Shown here one piece after another: positions 25,001 to 32,460 of a DNA stretch of 44,075 nucleotides (within the stretch, counting starts at the first letter, position 1; every line of letters starts with the position of its first letter). A program made the position numbers and the translations under genes. The DNA is from an uncultured Bacteroidales bacterium (lineage in GTDB: Bacteria > Bacteroidota > Bacteroidia > Bacteroidales > Paludibacteraceae). The notes under the pieces are model-generated. The model saw only the letters and a list, made by a program, of their open reading frames with translations, ran no database searches and was not told the DNA's origin. The stretch is from assembly GCA_937911935.1 (NCBI GenBank), contig CALDQH010000097.1:1-44075 (forward strand). The letters are read 5' to 3'.

Positions 25001-26500
25001 GTGCTTGTGTTGGTTATCGTTGTTCGAGTAAATTTGAATCTCAGGGCTACATGCACTAAATAGAATGTCGTCGATACCAATGTCGTTACCAGCAACACTT
25101 GTGCCGCTACCTTGGTAGTTGTTTTCGATGGTTAGTACAAATCGGTTGTCGGTGCCAGAGTTGAACGAACCACCTTTGGGGGTCCAATCGGTGCCAGGTC
25201 CAAGGTTGCCCGTAGATGTTTTTACCAATTCTTTGCCACTGGGGTAACCCATTACCCTAAAGGTGGCATTTACGGGTGCTTGTCCAGCGGTGTTGGTCAC
25301 GTTGGTAATCCATGCCGAAAAGTCGTAATATGAGTTTTGGCAAAGGGCTGTGGTTACCTCGTATTGGAAAAAGATACCTGGGTCTGGTTTTGCGTTGACC
25401 AACAAGAAACCATCTTGTGCACCATTTTTGGTATGACCTGTGCGCACAGGGGCATCTGCCCAGTGTCCGCCATCGCTGGCTTTTTTTACGATAGCATAAT
25501 AGCCATCACCAATATTACCACTGCTCTTGTAGGTGTATGTTGTGCTTGCATTTGAATTTATTTCGCTTAATTTTTTGCGTCCTGTTCCAGAGTAGCTAAA
25601 ACTTTCTTTTAGTACTTCTGCAACCAATGCATCTGCTGCACAACACACCACAGGACGTATGCTAGTGGTGGAATATACTACGTCTGTGCCTGCAGAAGCA
25701 CGGTAGTATGCTTCTTCTGATACATTGATGGTATGAGTAACCGATGTAGCTCCTGGTATTACTTGCCAAGTTGCCTTGTTGTCGATAGATTTTTCCCATT
25801 TAATGGTTCCCGACAGCCCTACGGCAGTAAGGGTGGTAGGCTCGCCTGCACAAACTTTTTCGCCAGCAGAACTGGTAACCATTTTTTGGCAATCGCCGTT
25901 AATGGAGACGCTGGTAATAGTGAAGGTGCTAAAACTCTTGTTGTTCCAACTACTGTTGTATGCGAATGACACGCTGCCCTCGGTTTGTTTGGCAGTCAAC
26001 TCCCAAGTAATCGTTTGACTGTTGGAGCCTTGAATTTCAGGCCATTCTGGTTCTGGTCTTTTATTGTCGTTTGGATTGGTGCCATATTTTATAAAGCCAG
26101 ACCAGCTGTTACCGACTTGCATGTTTCCATTGTTGTTGGTATTTGTGTTAGCAGTCAGTGTTACGGTATATTTTTTGCCTACAATTAAGTTGCTAAACTG
26201 AACAGTAAGTAGGGTAAAGGCTTCGGTGTCGGCGTTGTAGCCAAACTCTGCTTTACCATTGGTAATGTGGTATTTTTTCTTTTGTCCGCTTACGCTACCG
26301 CTTGCGTAGGTATAGCCAGTACTGATTTCGGTAATAAAAGGAGCAGCAGGTTGTACATCCTCCATTCGGTAGGTTGTGCCCGAAACGCCCGATTTTTTTT
26401 GAAAGTTAAGCGTTGCAGTTTTGTTAACAACACTTTGTCCCCAAGTGGTTGCAGCAAACAAGAATAGTGTAAAGAGTAAAGAAAAAGCTCTTTTTGTCAT
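22094..26500 (-). CDS. Large T9SS type B sorted surface protein
   Basis: A 1468-residue exported protein. Signal peptide 1-21. An N-terminal carbohydrate-binding-like or discoidin-like beta domain (about 25-205) is followed by Ig-like and PKD-like repeats. They show recurring CxG-type lead-ins (VCAGEPTTLTAVG, ICLGNAATFTL, ICQGEDVTLTL, ICLGESTTLQVVG) and a SprB-like segment near 1330. The C-terminal 95 residues are a gliding-motility/CHU_C type B sorting domain: KKYFTPNGIGDD, IYDRYGRKLYEY, WDGTYNGHQMPSDDYWYL and GHFTLKR at the end. It is probably an adhesin or matrix protein on the cell surface, exported through T9SS and placed with the PorP encoded downstream. The binding target is unknown. 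Confidence 0.93.
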   Translation of the reverse strand: MTKRAFSLLFTLFLFAATTWGQSVVNKTATLNFQKKSGVSGTTYRMEDVQPAAPFITEISTGYTYASGSVSGQKKKYHITNGKAEFGYNADTEAFTLLTVQFSNLIVGKKYTVTLTANTNTNNNGNMQVGNSWSGFIKYGTNPNDNKRPEPEWPEIQGSNSQTITWELTAKQTEGSVSFAYNSSWNNKSFSTFTITSVSINGDCQKMVTSSAGEKVCAGEPTTLTAVGLSGTIKWEKSIDNKATWQVIPGATSVTHTINVSEEAYYRASAGTDVVYSTTSIRPVVCCAADALVAEVLKESFSYSGTGRKKLSEINSNASTTYTYKSSGNIGDGYYAIVKKASDGGHWADAPVRTGHTKNGAQDGFLLVNAKPDPGIFFQYEVTTALCQNSYYDFSAWITNVTNTAGQAPVNATFRVMGYPSGKELVKTSTGNLGPGTDWTPKGGSFNSGTDNRFVLTIENNYQGSGTSVAGNDIGIDDILFSACSPEIQIYSNNDNQHKHEPDVVVCNAGANQNLTLDALANYDLKEFFTTPYYLFQTSDRQTGPWTNVGGGATTQESITITVDPTGYRNGLYYRVWVGATKAAVEGSATTGTQNTGCGALTAVSDPIKITYKCLCEASTAPTANGYEACPSSTKLNLNSLITSTTTGGTIRWYDSETATTPMSATDAAAVDVSTSNAGTTRNYYVTYQKDKNLTTGDEYCESSRTKVEVKVKAAISLTFDKDITTPISGCLANMTEADRTITITNASSINTTTTEILWNKGTRDASGAFVEGTELTKNATKYILANAAEAGTIRITAQYIGTTQNCPAVYYVDYNLSEAPGVKVDNVSTPCKQDLQTTGVTIKLKDISGNNQLSVYRSFNEGTTYSQLGTTITLPAGAPTYEYKDTDFAHLAGSTDDILVKYKFILGDPTSNCKGEAFTDVYTISNTNKFELVVTGAEEVVDGTNIKYTVCEGTISPKLEIQTNYTLKEGENFLWYVKDLGQDDSQYQIPADIDQTLVAQINTGVFADELDRSIVVKAVIVAQPGYTTCGGEAIVTIYVDKKPEPSLASISPICLGNAATFTLSEGNAGVTAATYVLKEVGVTAAINNDLKVGVAYDHTPTTQGTHTYQVTATNGVCLSNSTTIEVEVANKPTFEVEADKDAICQGEDVTLTLKNYPAASTEYYWVDASSSNQQAVVTVNPTSVGKVTYVASVTAVCTDTMQVHVQVDAPISATIQPVSPICLGESTTLQVVGSEDYKYEWSPFNDCATPYKQNTVVTPSAAGEYTFVVAITTVNETCNDEQSVTLQVNDNPRIVYLDTCGIRQVMVEAEGGKAPYNYQIDEYPDLYFHGESGAVKFSEVPIGFHRMYITDDTGCSADSLFEIPAIPIKPKKYFTPNGIGDDKSNLWTVEDLDENYTSYIVEIYDRYGRKLYEYRTGSFNVDGANSSEELGWDGTYNGHQMPSDDYWYLITVEEIRKQYTGHFTLKR

Positions 26501-26568
26501 AGTATAATTATTTAAGGTTTTACAAGGTAAAATCAGTTGGTTTAGGGTTTAAAACGCCAAAATTCCTA

Positions 26569-26576
26569 CAAAGGTA
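26569..26576 (-). promoter_or_regulatory. Putative -7 element for the T9SS cargo gene
   Basis: TACCTTTG on the minus strand is an exact TAnnTTTG, giving a leader of about 60 nt. No clear -33 element. Confidence 0.45.
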
Positions 26577-26621
26577 GGTATTTTTTTGCAAACAATAACA
26601 ATTTTCCTACCTAATTAACAG

Positions 26622-26657
26622 AAAAACAGCACAAATATTGTGTTTTGTGCTGTTTTT
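26622..26657. repeat. 36-bp hairpin, left copy, flanking the BRO-N gene
   Basis: Perfect 14-bp arms (26622-26635 and 26644-26657) with an 8-nt loop; A5 and T5 at the ends make it a bidirectional terminator shape. The copy at 27653-27688 is 34/36 identical, with the two differences in the loop. Confidence 0.85.
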
Positions 26658-26697
26658 AGAATAAAATTTATTGATAATAATGAAGACTTATTCAAGC

Positions 26698-27567
26698 TTA
26701 TTCAGGATTCTTATCTGAAATATCCATAATTGATTCTGTAGGTGTGTTTTCTATGAAATGTTTTGCGTTCATAGGTGAAACAACTGGTTTGTTTGTTTCT
26801 TCTTCCAATAATAGGCGTGCGTTACGTGCTACTTTTCCGCCGCGTTTAGCTACGCTTTTGTGTTCATCAAAGGTTGTAGGATTGGTAGATTCAGATATTT
26901 CTTTGGTCGAAATTTCGGCCAACATGTTTAAAACCAATTCTTTATTGGTCATGTTGTCTCTGAGGTTTTCTTTCTTTAGTCCTTTAAATTCTTTGTATTC
27001 TTTTGCGGTTTTATCAGACCATGCTTGGTAAATAATATCTGTAAGCGTGGCAAATTGTATACCTTCTTGCAGGCCTTGTCGTTTCCACTCATCTGTGAGC
27101 TCTTTTCTAATTTCAATGCTTTTAAGACGTTGGTTAATCCAGTTTTCGGAGTAGCCTAATTGTTTGTAGTCGTTTAGTGCTTGGTGAATAGATAGTTCTG
27201 GGTCTTGCATTTGGTCAATGCGTTCACTCGCAATTTGCGCCATCCATTGTTTAAACGGTTCTGCTTTAGGAGAGGGAATAGATTGGATGATGCGAAAGAT
27301 CTGTTTTGTGCTTGCGACATCAGTAAGCCGCATTTTGTTGTCTTCTGAGAGAAGTTTCAACTGGTTACAAATTGTAACCGGTTGCTCTGATTCTTTTAGG
27401 ATACGGTTTTTTAAAACCTTCCAGTAGTTTCTTGCTACTTGGTACTCGCTCTCCGTTAATACTGCAACTACGTCAACAACAGAGAAATACCATTCTTCTT
27501 GTTCGCTATCCCAGACGGTGCGAACTTTCTTTTCTTCAAAAATTTTGATTGAATTTTGTTTTACCAT
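26698..27567 (-). CDS. BRO-N domain protein, antirepressor / DinD-like
   Basis: A 289-residue soluble protein. The N-terminal BRO domain (about 1-105) has the familiar KKVRTVWDSEQEEWYFSVVDVVAVLTES pattern, split by normal variation. A middle segment (about 105-215) contains LTDVASTKQIFRIIQSIPSPKAEPFKQW, and the tail is polar. BRO-N proteins occur as phage antirepressors and as stand-alone DNA-damage-inducible genes. Here no phage gene is nearby, so a chromosomal single-gene module is likely. Met at 27567 (MVKQNS) matches the family start; the frame is open to 27606, but that part includes the promoter. It lies between two near-identical hairpins. Confidence 0.8.
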   Translation of the reverse strand: MVKQNSIKIFEEKKVRTVWDSEQEEWYFSVVDVVAVLTESEYQVARNYWKVLKNRILKESEQPVTICNQLKLLSEDNKMRLTDVASTKQIFRIIQSIPSPKAEPFKQWMAQIASERIDQMQDPELSIHQALNDYKQLGYSENWINQRLKSIEIRKELTDEWKRQGLQEGIQFATLTDIIYQAWSDKTAKEYKEFKGLKKENLRDNMTNKELVLNMLAEISTKEISESTNPTTFDEHKSVAKRGGKVARNARLLLEEETNKPVVSPMNAKHFIENTPTESIMDISDKNPE

Positions 27568-27603
27568 AATGTTAAGATAAGATGGATTAAAATTAGTTAT
27601 GCG

Positions 27604-27635
27604 CAAAGGTACTACTAAATTGTTAGATAAGCAAA
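27604..27635 (-). promoter_or_regulatory. Promoter of the BRO-N gene
   Basis: Minus strand TTTG (27632-27635), 20 nt, TACCTTTG (27604-27611). It is a near-consensus Bacteroidota promoter and places the start at 27567 and not at 27606. Confidence 0.65.
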
Positions 27636-27652
27636 ATGAATTTATAAACTAA

Positions 27653-27688
27653 AAAAACAGCACAAATATTGCCTTTTGTGCTGTTTTT
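27653..27688. repeat. 36-bp hairpin, right copy, flanking the BRO-N gene
   Basis: Same 14-bp arms as 26622-26657, loop differing at two bases. It lies just upstream of the BRO-N promoter. No gene ends here that would need a terminator, so its presence suggests a duplicated boundary. Confidence 0.85.
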
Positions 27689-27763
27689 GTTTTTGTAATC
27701 CCTCCAAAAATCTTACATTTGCTTTTTATATTTTATAGACGAATCGGTAAATCGGCCCTCACG

Positions 27764-27880
27764 ATTTTGCTTGTGCTCGGCATAAGCCATGTAAACATAG
27801 TTTTTGCATTTACCTCGCACTAAAATTCATGAAATGCGAAACATTGAATAATAACCGATTCACCGATTAACCGATTCACC
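27764..27880. repeat. Hairpin repeat element, copy F, and repeat words before mutS
   Basis: Outer stem ATTTT (27764-27768) with AAAAT (27822-27826); apical stem ATGT (27789-27792), loop AA, ACAT (27795-27798). The conserved flank (reverse of TTATTCAATG..TTCGC..TTCATG) lies on the right side here, opposite to the other copies. Words ACCGATTCACCGATTAACCGATTCACC follow in short steps at 27853-27880. Apart from these repeats, the right-hand 36-bp hairpin and the BRO-N promoter, nothing else was seen in 27568-27898. Confidence 0.75.
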
Positions 27881-27898
27881 AGAGCGAAGCGATATAAT

Positions 27899-30514
27899 AT
27901 GGCAAAACAGGCAGAAACGCCCATGATGGCGCATTTTAACGAGATGAAAAAACAGCACCCCGATGCGGTGTTGCTGTACAGATGTGGCGACTTTTACGAA
28001 ACCTATGGCGACGATGCGGTGTTGGCATCGCAAGTGTTAGGCATCTCGCTTACCTATCGTAGCAAAAATGCGCCCAATCCCATTAGCATGGCGGGTTTCC
28101 CTTTTCATGCCCTCGAAACTTACCTGCCCAAATTGGTGCGTGCAGGTCATCGTGTAGCCATTTGCGACCAATTAGAAGACCCCAAACTGTCCAAAACCAA
28201 GTTGGTAAAGCGGGGCATTACCGAGTTGGTAACCCCTGGCATTGCTTACAACGACCAACTGCTTGATAACAAAACCAACAACTTTTTGTGTGCCTTGCAC
28301 CGACAAAAAAACTCGGTGGGTGTGGCATTTTTAGACATATCAACGGGCGAGTTTTTAGTGGCGCAAGGAACGGTGGCTTACGTTGCCAAATTGATGGGTA
28401 GTTTTGCTCCCAAGGAGGTTTTGTATGCCCCTGGTGCAGAATCTTTGTTGGACGAAGTGGCAGACAACGTAAACAGTCGTTTTAAAATGGACGATTGGGT
28501 GTTTACACTCGATGCCGCTATGGCACGCCTTAGCAAGCAATTTGAGGTGCAAAACCTCAAAGGTTTTGGCATCGATGGCATGAACGAGGCAATTGTTGCT
28601 GCAGGTTCTATCCTTTACTATTTAGACCAAACTTGCCACTTTCAGACGGCTCACATCAGTCGCATTAGTAGGGTGGCAGAACATAATTTTGTGTGGTTAG
28701 ACAAATTTACCATCCGCAACTTGGAGTTGTTTGGAAGCAACTACGGCGATGGTAAAAGTTTTGTGGATATTTTAGACCATACGCAAACCCCCATGGGAGC
28801 ACGTTTGTTGCGTCGTTGGGTGGCTTTCCCCTTAAAAAATGTTGCCGATATTGTTGCCCGACAAGAAATTGTAGAAGCTTTCTTTCGTCAACCCGAGTTA
28901 AAAGAAGAATTGTTGCGTCAATTACCACTTATCGGCGATATGGAACGTTTGGTATCCAAGGTGTCGGCAGGCAGAATCAATCCCCGCGAGGTGGTGCAAC
29001 TTAAAACGGCACTTTTTGCTATCGAGCAGATAAAAGCATTATGCGCTTCCTCTATGTGCGATGCGCTCCATGGCATGGCAGATAGTTTGCAACTCTGCAC
29101 CGAGGTACGCAACCAAATAGACGCTTGGATAGAAATGGACCCTCCTATGGCAGTAAACCGAGGGGGTGTTATCAAAGCAGGAGTCGATGCCGAGTTGGAC
29201 GAATACCGCTCGTTGGCATATTCGGGCAAGGATTATTTGCTCAAAATGCAACAACGTGAGGCAGAAAGAACGGGTATTAGCAGCCTCAAAATTAGCTACA
29301 ACAACGTGTTTGGCTATTACATAGAGGTGCGCAATTCGCACAAAGAGGCAGTGCCCGAAACCTGGATTCGCAAACAAACTTTGGTCAATGCCGAACGCTA
29401 CATTACGCCCGAGTTAAAAGAGTACGAAGAAAAGATTTTGGGGGCAGAAGAACGCATTCTCATCATCGAAAATAGACTTTTCCAAGAACTTTTGCAGCAA
29501 CTCTTGTTGGTAACACAGGCCTTGCAAGCCAATGCCGAGGTGGTTGCCCGTTTGGATGTGCTTAGCAATTTTTCGGTTATAGCAGCTTTGTATCGATACA
29601 ATCGTCCCGTTATTACCGATACCGATGTGTTGGATATTAAAGGAGGCAGACACCCCGTTATCGAGCAACAAATGCCTGTTGGTCAGCCCTATATCCCAAA
29701 CGATGTGTATTTGGATAGTGCTTCGCAGCAAATTATCATCATCACAGGTCCGAACATGGCAGGTAAATCGGCATTGCTAAGGCAAACCGCCCTTATCACC
29801 CTGATGGCACAAATGGGAAGTTTTGTACCTGCCGATAGTGCTCATATTGGAGTAGTCGATAAAATTTTTACCCGTGTGGGGGCTGGAGATAACATTTCGA
29901 TGGGCGAAAGTACCTTTATGGTCGAAATGAACGAAGCTTCGAGTATCCTAAATAACCTTTCGCACCGTAGTTTGGTTTTGTTCGACGAGTTGGGGCGTGG
30001 AACTTCTACCTACGATGGTATTTCGTTGGCGTGGGCGATAGTCGAATACATTCACGAACATAGCTCTAACAAGGCACGAACCTTATTTGCAACGCATTAC
30101 CACGAGCTTAACGAAATGGAAAAAAGTTTTGCTCGCATCAAAAACTACCACATTACCGTCAAAGAAATGGATGGTAAGGTAATTTTCTTGCGCAAGTTGG
30201 CACCTGGCGGTAGTGAGCACAGCTTTGGTATCCATGTGGCTAAGTTGGCAGGGATGCCTAAAAGTGTTTTGCAAAGAGCCGACCAGGTATTAGCCTCGCT
30301 CGAGCAGCAAAACAGCCGTGACACCTTGAGCAAACCGCTCGAAGGATTGGCACAAACACGCGAGGGGTATCAGCTTAGCCTGTTTCAACTGGATGACCCC
30401 GTTTTGACATCCATTCGCGACGAAATTAAAAACGTAGATATTAACAACTTAACGCCCATCGAGGCACTAAATAAGTTAAACGAAATCAAGAAAATCATCA
30501 CCGGAAAATCATAA
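27899..30514 (+). CDS. mutS: DNA mismatch repair protein MutS
   Basis: An 871-residue mismatch-recognition ATPase. The mismatch-contacting motif is CGDFYETYGDDA (about 30-41, F-Y-E), near the N-terminus. Walker A is GPNMAGKSALL (about 617-627), Walker B DELGRGTSTYDG, and the ABC-type signature and ATHYHELNE are present. A C-terminal tail with a beta-clamp-like LSLFQLDD lies near 822-829. Full length. The leader is repeat-filled; the 18-mer ending at 27895 (ACCAGAGCGAAGCGATAT) is also found at the wbpD start. Confidence 0.97.
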   Translation: MAKQAETPMMAHFNEMKKQHPDAVLLYRCGDFYETYGDDAVLASQVLGISLTYRSKNAPNPISMAGFPFHALETYLPKLVRAGHRVAICDQLEDPKLSKTKLVKRGITELVTPGIAYNDQLLDNKTNNFLCALHRQKNSVGVAFLDISTGEFLVAQGTVAYVAKLMGSFAPKEVLYAPGAESLLDEVADNVNSRFKMDDWVFTLDAAMARLSKQFEVQNLKGFGIDGMNEAIVAAGSILYYLDQTCHFQTAHISRISRVAEHNFVWLDKFTIRNLELFGSNYGDGKSFVDILDHTQTPMGARLLRRWVAFPLKNVADIVARQEIVEAFFRQPELKEELLRQLPLIGDMERLVSKVSAGRINPREVVQLKTALFAIEQIKALCASSMCDALHGMADSLQLCTEVRNQIDAWIEMDPPMAVNRGGVIKAGVDAELDEYRSLAYSGKDYLLKMQQREAERTGISSLKISYNNVFGYYIEVRNSHKEAVPETWIRKQTLVNAERYITPELKEYEEKILGAEERILIIENRLFQELLQQLLLVTQALQANAEVVARLDVLSNFSVIAALYRYNRPVITDTDVLDIKGGRHPVIEQQMPVGQPYIPNDVYLDSASQQIIIITGPNMAGKSALLRQTALITLMAQMGSFVPADSAHIGVVDKIFTRVGAGDNISMGESTFMVEMNEASSILNNLSHRSLVLFDELGRGTSTYDGISLAWAIVEYIHEHSSNKARTLFATHYHELNEMEKSFARIKNYHITVKEMDGKVIFLRKLAPGGSEHSFGIHVAKLAGMPKSVLQRADQVLASLEQQNSRDTLSKPLEGLAQTREGYQLSLFQLDDPVLTSIRDEIKNVDINNLTPIEALNKLNEIKKIITGKS

Positions 30515-30522
30515 CCAACATT

Positions 30523-30590
30523 CGTCGCTTGTCACTTGTCACTAGTCACTAGCAACAATCGACAAGCAACAATTGACAAACAATTATACA
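30523..30590. repeat. Repeat words in the leader of the extended SDR gene
   Basis: Words of the GTCACTTGTCACTAGTCACT type, then CGACAAGCAAC and TTGACAAAC. The reverse complement of the first part resembles 4726-4752 upstream of clpP. They fill the whole mutS-SDR gap. Confidence 0.75.
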
Positions 30591-32084
30591 ATGCAAAAGA
30601 AAACCGTATTTTTGACAGGTGCTACCGGAAACATGGGTGGCGCAGGTTTGGCAGAATTGCTAAAAAGAACAGACTTGTACAACATTCGTTTGTTGGTGCG
30701 TCCCAGCAAAGTAAACAAGAAAAAATTAGCGTACCTACAAGGTAATCCCAACGTAACCATTATTTGGGGCGATTTAACCAATTACGACCACATGCTCGAA
30801 GGCATAACTGGATCTGATATTGTGTTGCACGTGGGTGGTATGGTATCGCCCAGTGCCGATTACTTTCCCAAACGCACCTTGCATACCAATATTACTGCAG
30901 CCAAAAACTTAGTAAAAGCCGTATTGGCACAGCCCAATGCTGACGATATCAAAGTGGTGTACATCGGAACTGTTGCGCAAACTTCGGACCGCAACGAGCC
31001 CATCCATTGGGGACGTACAGGCGACCCCATTTGCATCAGTGTATATGACCACTATGCCATGAGCAAAACCGAAGCCGAAAAAATCATTGTCGAATCGGGT
31101 ATTAAAAACTGGGTAAGCTTGCGTCAAACGGGTATCTTGTATGCTGGTATTCTTAAAAACTTTGACCCCATTATGTTCCACGTTCCTTTGCGTGGTGTGT
31201 TAGAGTGGGCAACGGTAGAAGATAGTGGTCGCATTTTAGCCAATGTATGTAGCGACGAGGTGCCTGCCGAATTTTGGAACAACTTTTACAACATCGGTAG
31301 TGGCAAAGAATACCGCCTATCTAACTACGAGTTTGAGTGTTATTTGTTAGATACCATTTCGTGCCCCCGTCCGCAAAAAATATTCAATCCCAATTGGTTT
31401 GTGTTGCGCAACTTTCATGGTCAATGGTATTTAGACTCGGATAAGTTAGAAGAATACCTACATTTCCGTGCTAACATACCCGTTGCCGAATACTTTAAAA
31501 AGCATTTGGGCAAATACGTGCCTTGGTATTATCATTTGGCGGCAATTTGTCCCCCTATTTTTATCAAATGGGCGATGTATTTCATGGCGAACAAGAAAAA
31601 ATGGGGTACACAATGGTGGATTAAGAACAACGAAAAAGAGCGCATTGCGGCTTATTATGGCTCGTTGGAAGCTTGGAAAAACATTCCATCGTGGAAAGAA
31701 TTTGACCTATCGCATCCATCCGAAACCGATATTGTTCACATCGATCATGGTTACGACGAAAGCAAACCCCGTGCTGAGTGGACCATCGAAGACATGCAGC
31801 AAGCAGCCGCTTTCCGTGGTGGTAAATGCTTGTCTAAAACCATGGTAAAAGGCGACTTTTCTACTCCATTGGAGTGGGAGTGTGCCGAAGGGCATCGTTT
31901 TACCATGTCGCCTGTGTTAGCGTTGCAAGGTGGTCACTGGTGTCCCGAATGCCAACCCATGCCTTGGCGTTACAACCAAATTGCTGCCAAAAACCCCTTC
32001 TTTGCCCAAATTTGGCATCCGCTACATGGCAAAGAGGAGACGGATGTATATACAGAAGATATTTTCAAGGGTTGGGACGTTTAG
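30591..32084 (+). CDS. Extended SDR (3-beta-HSD/epimerase-like) with C-terminal zinc ribbon
   Basis: A 497-residue protein. Residues 1-300 are an extended short-chain dehydrogenase: NAD(P)-binding GATGNMG (10-16) and catalytic Y155-x3-K159. The fold matches NAD-dependent epimerases and 3-beta-hydroxysteroid dehydrogenases. Residues 300-415 are a helical and aromatic-rich extension that I cannot name. Near the end C431, H435, C451 and C454 (CxxxH-x15-CxxC) form a putative zinc ribbon. Met at 30591 (MQKKTVF) fits the Rossmann start better than the upstream in-frame one at 30573. It faces a 5-alpha-reductase, an OYE reductase and a second SDR, so redox chemistry on a steroid or bile acid is plausible. 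Substrate not shown by sequence. Confidence 0.82.
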   Translation: MQKKTVFLTGATGNMGGAGLAELLKRTDLYNIRLLVRPSKVNKKKLAYLQGNPNVTIIWGDLTNYDHMLEGITGSDIVLHVGGMVSPSADYFPKRTLHTNITAAKNLVKAVLAQPNADDIKVVYIGTVAQTSDRNEPIHWGRTGDPICISVYDHYAMSKTEAEKIIVESGIKNWVSLRQTGILYAGILKNFDPIMFHVPLRGVLEWATVEDSGRILANVCSDEVPAEFWNNFYNIGSGKEYRLSNYEFECYLLDTISCPRPQKIFNPNWFVLRNFHGQWYLDSDKLEEYLHFRANIPVAEYFKKHLGKYVPWYYHLAAICPPIFIKWAMYFMANKKKWGTQWWIKNNEKERIAAYYGSLEAWKNIPSWKEFDLSHPSETDIVHIDHGYDESKPRAEWTIEDMQQAAAFRGGKCLSKTMVKGDFSTPLEWECAEGHRFTMSPVLALQGGHWCPECQPMPWRYNQIAAKNPFFAQIWHPLHGKEETDVYTEDIFKGWDV

Positions 32085-32119
32085 TGCAAGCCGAAAGCAA
32101 TAGCTCAAGTATTTGAGCG

Positions 32120-32184
32120 TAAATTTAAACAAGAGATTTATGCATTCAAAAATATTGAAATGATAAATCTCTTGTTTAAATTTA
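32120..32184. repeat. Perfect 21-bp inverted repeat downstream of the extended SDR
   Basis: Arms 32120-32140 and 32164-32184 are exact reverse complements, with a 23-nt AT-rich loop. It could act as a transcription barrier for the gene ending at 32084, but there is no T-run. Confidence 0.8.
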
Positions 32185-32220
32185 TCCAAAATGGATATTG
32201 CTGAGGCGCAGCCTAAATGC

Positions 32221-32314
32221 ACGAGCGAATGCGAGTAATAAGGTTGGCTGCGCAAGCCTTGAACTTTACGCTTTATAATTGCCTTAGCGACGAGCGAATG
32301 CGAGTAATAAGGTT
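32221..32314. repeat. 25-bp direct repeat, two copies
   Basis: 32221-32245 and 32290-32314 are identical over 25 bp (beginning ACGAGCGAATGCGAG). GGCGCAGCC and GGCTGCGC pairings lie around them. The 32085-32460 gap contains no gene, only this repeat cluster, the inverted repeat before it, hairpin element B and the terminator. Confidence 0.8.
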
Positions 32315-32395
32315 TTTATTCGCTTCGCTCATGAAGTCAGGCTGCGGTTCGGCAATTCGAATAAATTCGATTGCTCTCACCTTGCACTGACTTTC
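32315..32395. repeat. Hairpin repeat element, copy B
   Basis: Outer stem AAGTCAG (32334-32340) with CTGACTT (32387-32393); apical stem CGAAT (32358-32362), loop AA, ATTCG (32365-32369). Same flank TTATTCGCTTCGCTCATG as copy C. Confidence 0.8.
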
Positions 32396-32406
32396 GGGCT
32401 GCGACA

Positions 32407-32445
32407 AAAATAATTAAGGCTCCCACAGGGAGCCTTAATTATTTT
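32407..32445. terminator. Strong hairpin terminator between the two convergent SDR genes
   Basis: An 18-bp perfect stem (32407-32424 with 32428-32445) and 3-nt loop ACA, with A and T ends. A third copy of the right arm (GGAGCCTTAATTATTT, 32451-32466) overlaps the last codons and stop of the next gene. Confidence 0.85.
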
Positions 32446-32460
32446 TATAAGGAGCCTTAA

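Noticed and set aside
26698..27567. BRO-N gene as part of a prophage
   Set aside because: No capsid, portal, terminase, integrase or lysis gene is present; both neighbours are chromosomal genes.
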